From positions 1 to 5,989 of the forward strand of contig CAIJTL010000499.1 of the NCBI GenBank assembly GCA_903823545.1: DNA of 5,989 bases, read 5' to 3'. This document shows, in pieces, positions 5,031 through 5,989 of this stretch. This DNA is from an uncultured Planctomycetaceae bacterium (GTDB lineage: Bacteria; Planctomycetota; Planctomycetia; Planctomycetales; Planctomycetaceae). The stretch's first letter is position 1. Every line of letters begins with the position of its first letter. A model generated the notes under the pieces. That model saw nothing but the letters and a program-made list of their open reading frames with translations, made no database searches and was not told where the DNA came from. The translations under genes were made by a program, and so were the position numbers.

Positions 5031-5989
5031 ATGAACCAGTCGCCGAAGATCCCGTTCAACCGCCCATTTATCGCTGGGAAAGAGTTGTTTTATATCGCTG
5101 AGGCGGTGACGCTGGGCAATATCGGAGGCGATGGAAAATTCACGCAAAAATGCTCCCGATTGCTCGAACGACAGTTCGGTATCCATAGAGTATTGATGAC
5201 GCCTTCATGTACCGCCGCACTGGAGATGGCGGCCATGCTGTGCGATCTCGGACCGGGGGATGAAGTCATCATGCCTTCGTTCACATTCGTATCGACGGCC
5301 TCTGCCGTGGCTCGGCTGGGAGCCAAGCCGGTGTTCGTGGACATTCGGCCGGACACGCTGAATCTCGATGACATGCTGGTTGAAGCAGCGATTACCGACC
5401 GAACGAAAGCCATCTTTCCAGTTCACTATGCCGGCGTCGGCTGTGAAATGGATCGTTTGATGGCCATCGCCAGGGGTTACGATCTGCTGGTTGTCGAAGA
5501 CGCGGCTCAGGGAGTGAATTCTTTTCATAACGGCCGCGCGCTGGGGTCGATCGGACATCTCGGCTGCTACAGCTTTCACGAGACTAAAAACTACATCTGC
5601 GGCGAAGGCGGGGCGCTGTGTATCAATGATGCCCGGTTCCAAGAACGGGCGGAGATCATTCGAGACAAGGGAACCAACCGACAGAAATTCTTTCGCGGTG
5701 AAGTCGATAAGTACACGTGGGTCGAACTTGGTTCCTCATTTGTTCCGAGCGAAATATCGGCAGCATTTCTATTCGGCCAATTGGAGTTATTGGACACCAT
5801 CGCAGAACGACGGCGCGAGATTTATCAGCTTTATCGCCGCAAGCTGAAGCCACTTGAGGCAGAGGGGCGACTGCGACTGCCGGTGATCCCGGAAGATTGC
5901 ACCAGCAACTCGCACATGTTTTACATCATCCTGCCGTCGGCGGAGCAACGAGATCAGGTGTTGGCGGGCTTGAAGGCGCGTGGCATTTA
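5031..5989 (+). CDS. wecE: WecE/RffA-type dTDP-4-keto-6-deoxyglucose aminotransferase, 3' end outside the window
   Basis: This is a DegT/DnrJ/EryC1/StrS-family PLP enzyme, closest in motifs to E. coli WecE, which aminates dTDP-4-keto-6-deoxy-D-glucose to dTDP-4-amino-4,6-dideoxygalactose for surface glycans. About 319 codons are visible of a family length near 375, so roughly the last 60 residues are missing. Visible features are the IPFNRP start (7-12), PSCTAALEMA (58-67) contacting the PLP phosphate, and PGDEVIMPSFTFVSTA (75-90). VVEDAAQGV (154-162) contains Asp157, which contacts the pyridine nitrogen. SFHETKNY (181-188) contains Lys186, the Schiff-base lysine, followed by GEGGA (191-195). 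GTNRQKFFRGEVDKYTW (214-230) and SHMFYIILP (294-302) are typical of the WecE branch. It is a soluble cytoplasmic enzyme. An in-frame TAA at 5022-5024 leaves ATG 5031 as the start; GGA at 5019-5021 is a weak ribosome-binding site. The family is certain; WecE substrate specificity is likely but inferred. Confidence 0.93.
   Translation, partial: MNQSPKIPFNRPFIAGKELFYIAEAVTLGNIGGDGKFTQKCSRLLERQFGIHRVLMTPSCTAALEMAAMLCDLGPGDEVIMPSFTFVSTASAVARLGAKPVFVDIRPDTLNLDDMLVEAAITDRTKAIFPVHYAGVGCEMDRLMAIARGYDLLVVEDAAQGVNSFHNGRALGSIGHLGCYSFHETKNYICGEGGALCINDARFQERAEIIRDKGTNRQKFFRGEVDKYTWVELGSSFVPSEISAAFLFGQLELLDTIAERRREIYQLYRRKLKPLEAEGRLRLPVIPEDCTSNSHMFYIILPSAEQRDQVLAGLKARGI

Noticed and set aside
5090..5413. 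Minus-strand Ser/Ala-rich open frame of 107 codons
   Set aside because: It is a shadow of the same aminotransferase and has no domain or start signal of its own.
5205..5642. Minus-strand open frame of 145 codons
   Set aside because: It is antisense to the WecE-type aminotransferase, whose PLP-site motifs are unmistakable on the plus strand.

Overview
The window looks like chromosomal DNA from a planctomycete or a close relative. This is an inference from protein style and codon choice: moderate-to-high GC, many cga/tcg codons, and a large TPR protein fused to a polytopic GT-C-like membrane domain. No RNA gene or taxonomic marker is present to confirm it. It carries three complete, readily recognised genes, one partial recognised gene and one small unrecognised gene.

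Layout. Positions 1-246 are non-coding and contain a strong GC-rich hairpin (20-49). A two-gene plus-strand unit follows: an SGNH/GDSL-hydrolase-fold protein (247-957) whose catalytic residues all appear substituted, then 12 bases later an M20-family metallohydrolase of the ArgE/DapE type (970-2097) with a complete zinc site and an excellent ribosome-binding site. A small plus-strand frame (2169-2396) has a convincing codon-position signature but no recognisable family and no good start signal. It is followed by two inverted repeats (2421-2464 and 2502-2530) in the gap between convergent genes. The minus strand then carries a 732-residue membrane protein (4794-2596) with an N-terminal GT-C/TMTC-like domain and a C-terminal TPR domain. 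A 236-base divergent gap (4795-5030) separates it from a plus-strand WecE/RffA-type sugar aminotransferase (5031 to the window edge), which is cut by the window end after about 319 codons.

How the genes may work together. The first two genes are almost certainly co-transcribed: a hydrolase-like protein of uncertain or lost activity, and an amidohydrolase acting on an unknown N-acylated substrate. The divergent pair on the right is compatible with surface-glycan work. WecE-type enzymes make a dTDP-4-amino-4,6-dideoxy sugar, and GT-C membrane proteins transfer sugars from lipid carriers outside the cytoplasm. A direct link between the two is not shown by the sequence. I see no CRISPR array, insertion sequence, tRNA, rRNA or phage signature. 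The most unusual features are the degenerate SGNH protein, the small orphan gene and the palindromic intergenic elements; I do not see convincing evidence of a wholly new system.
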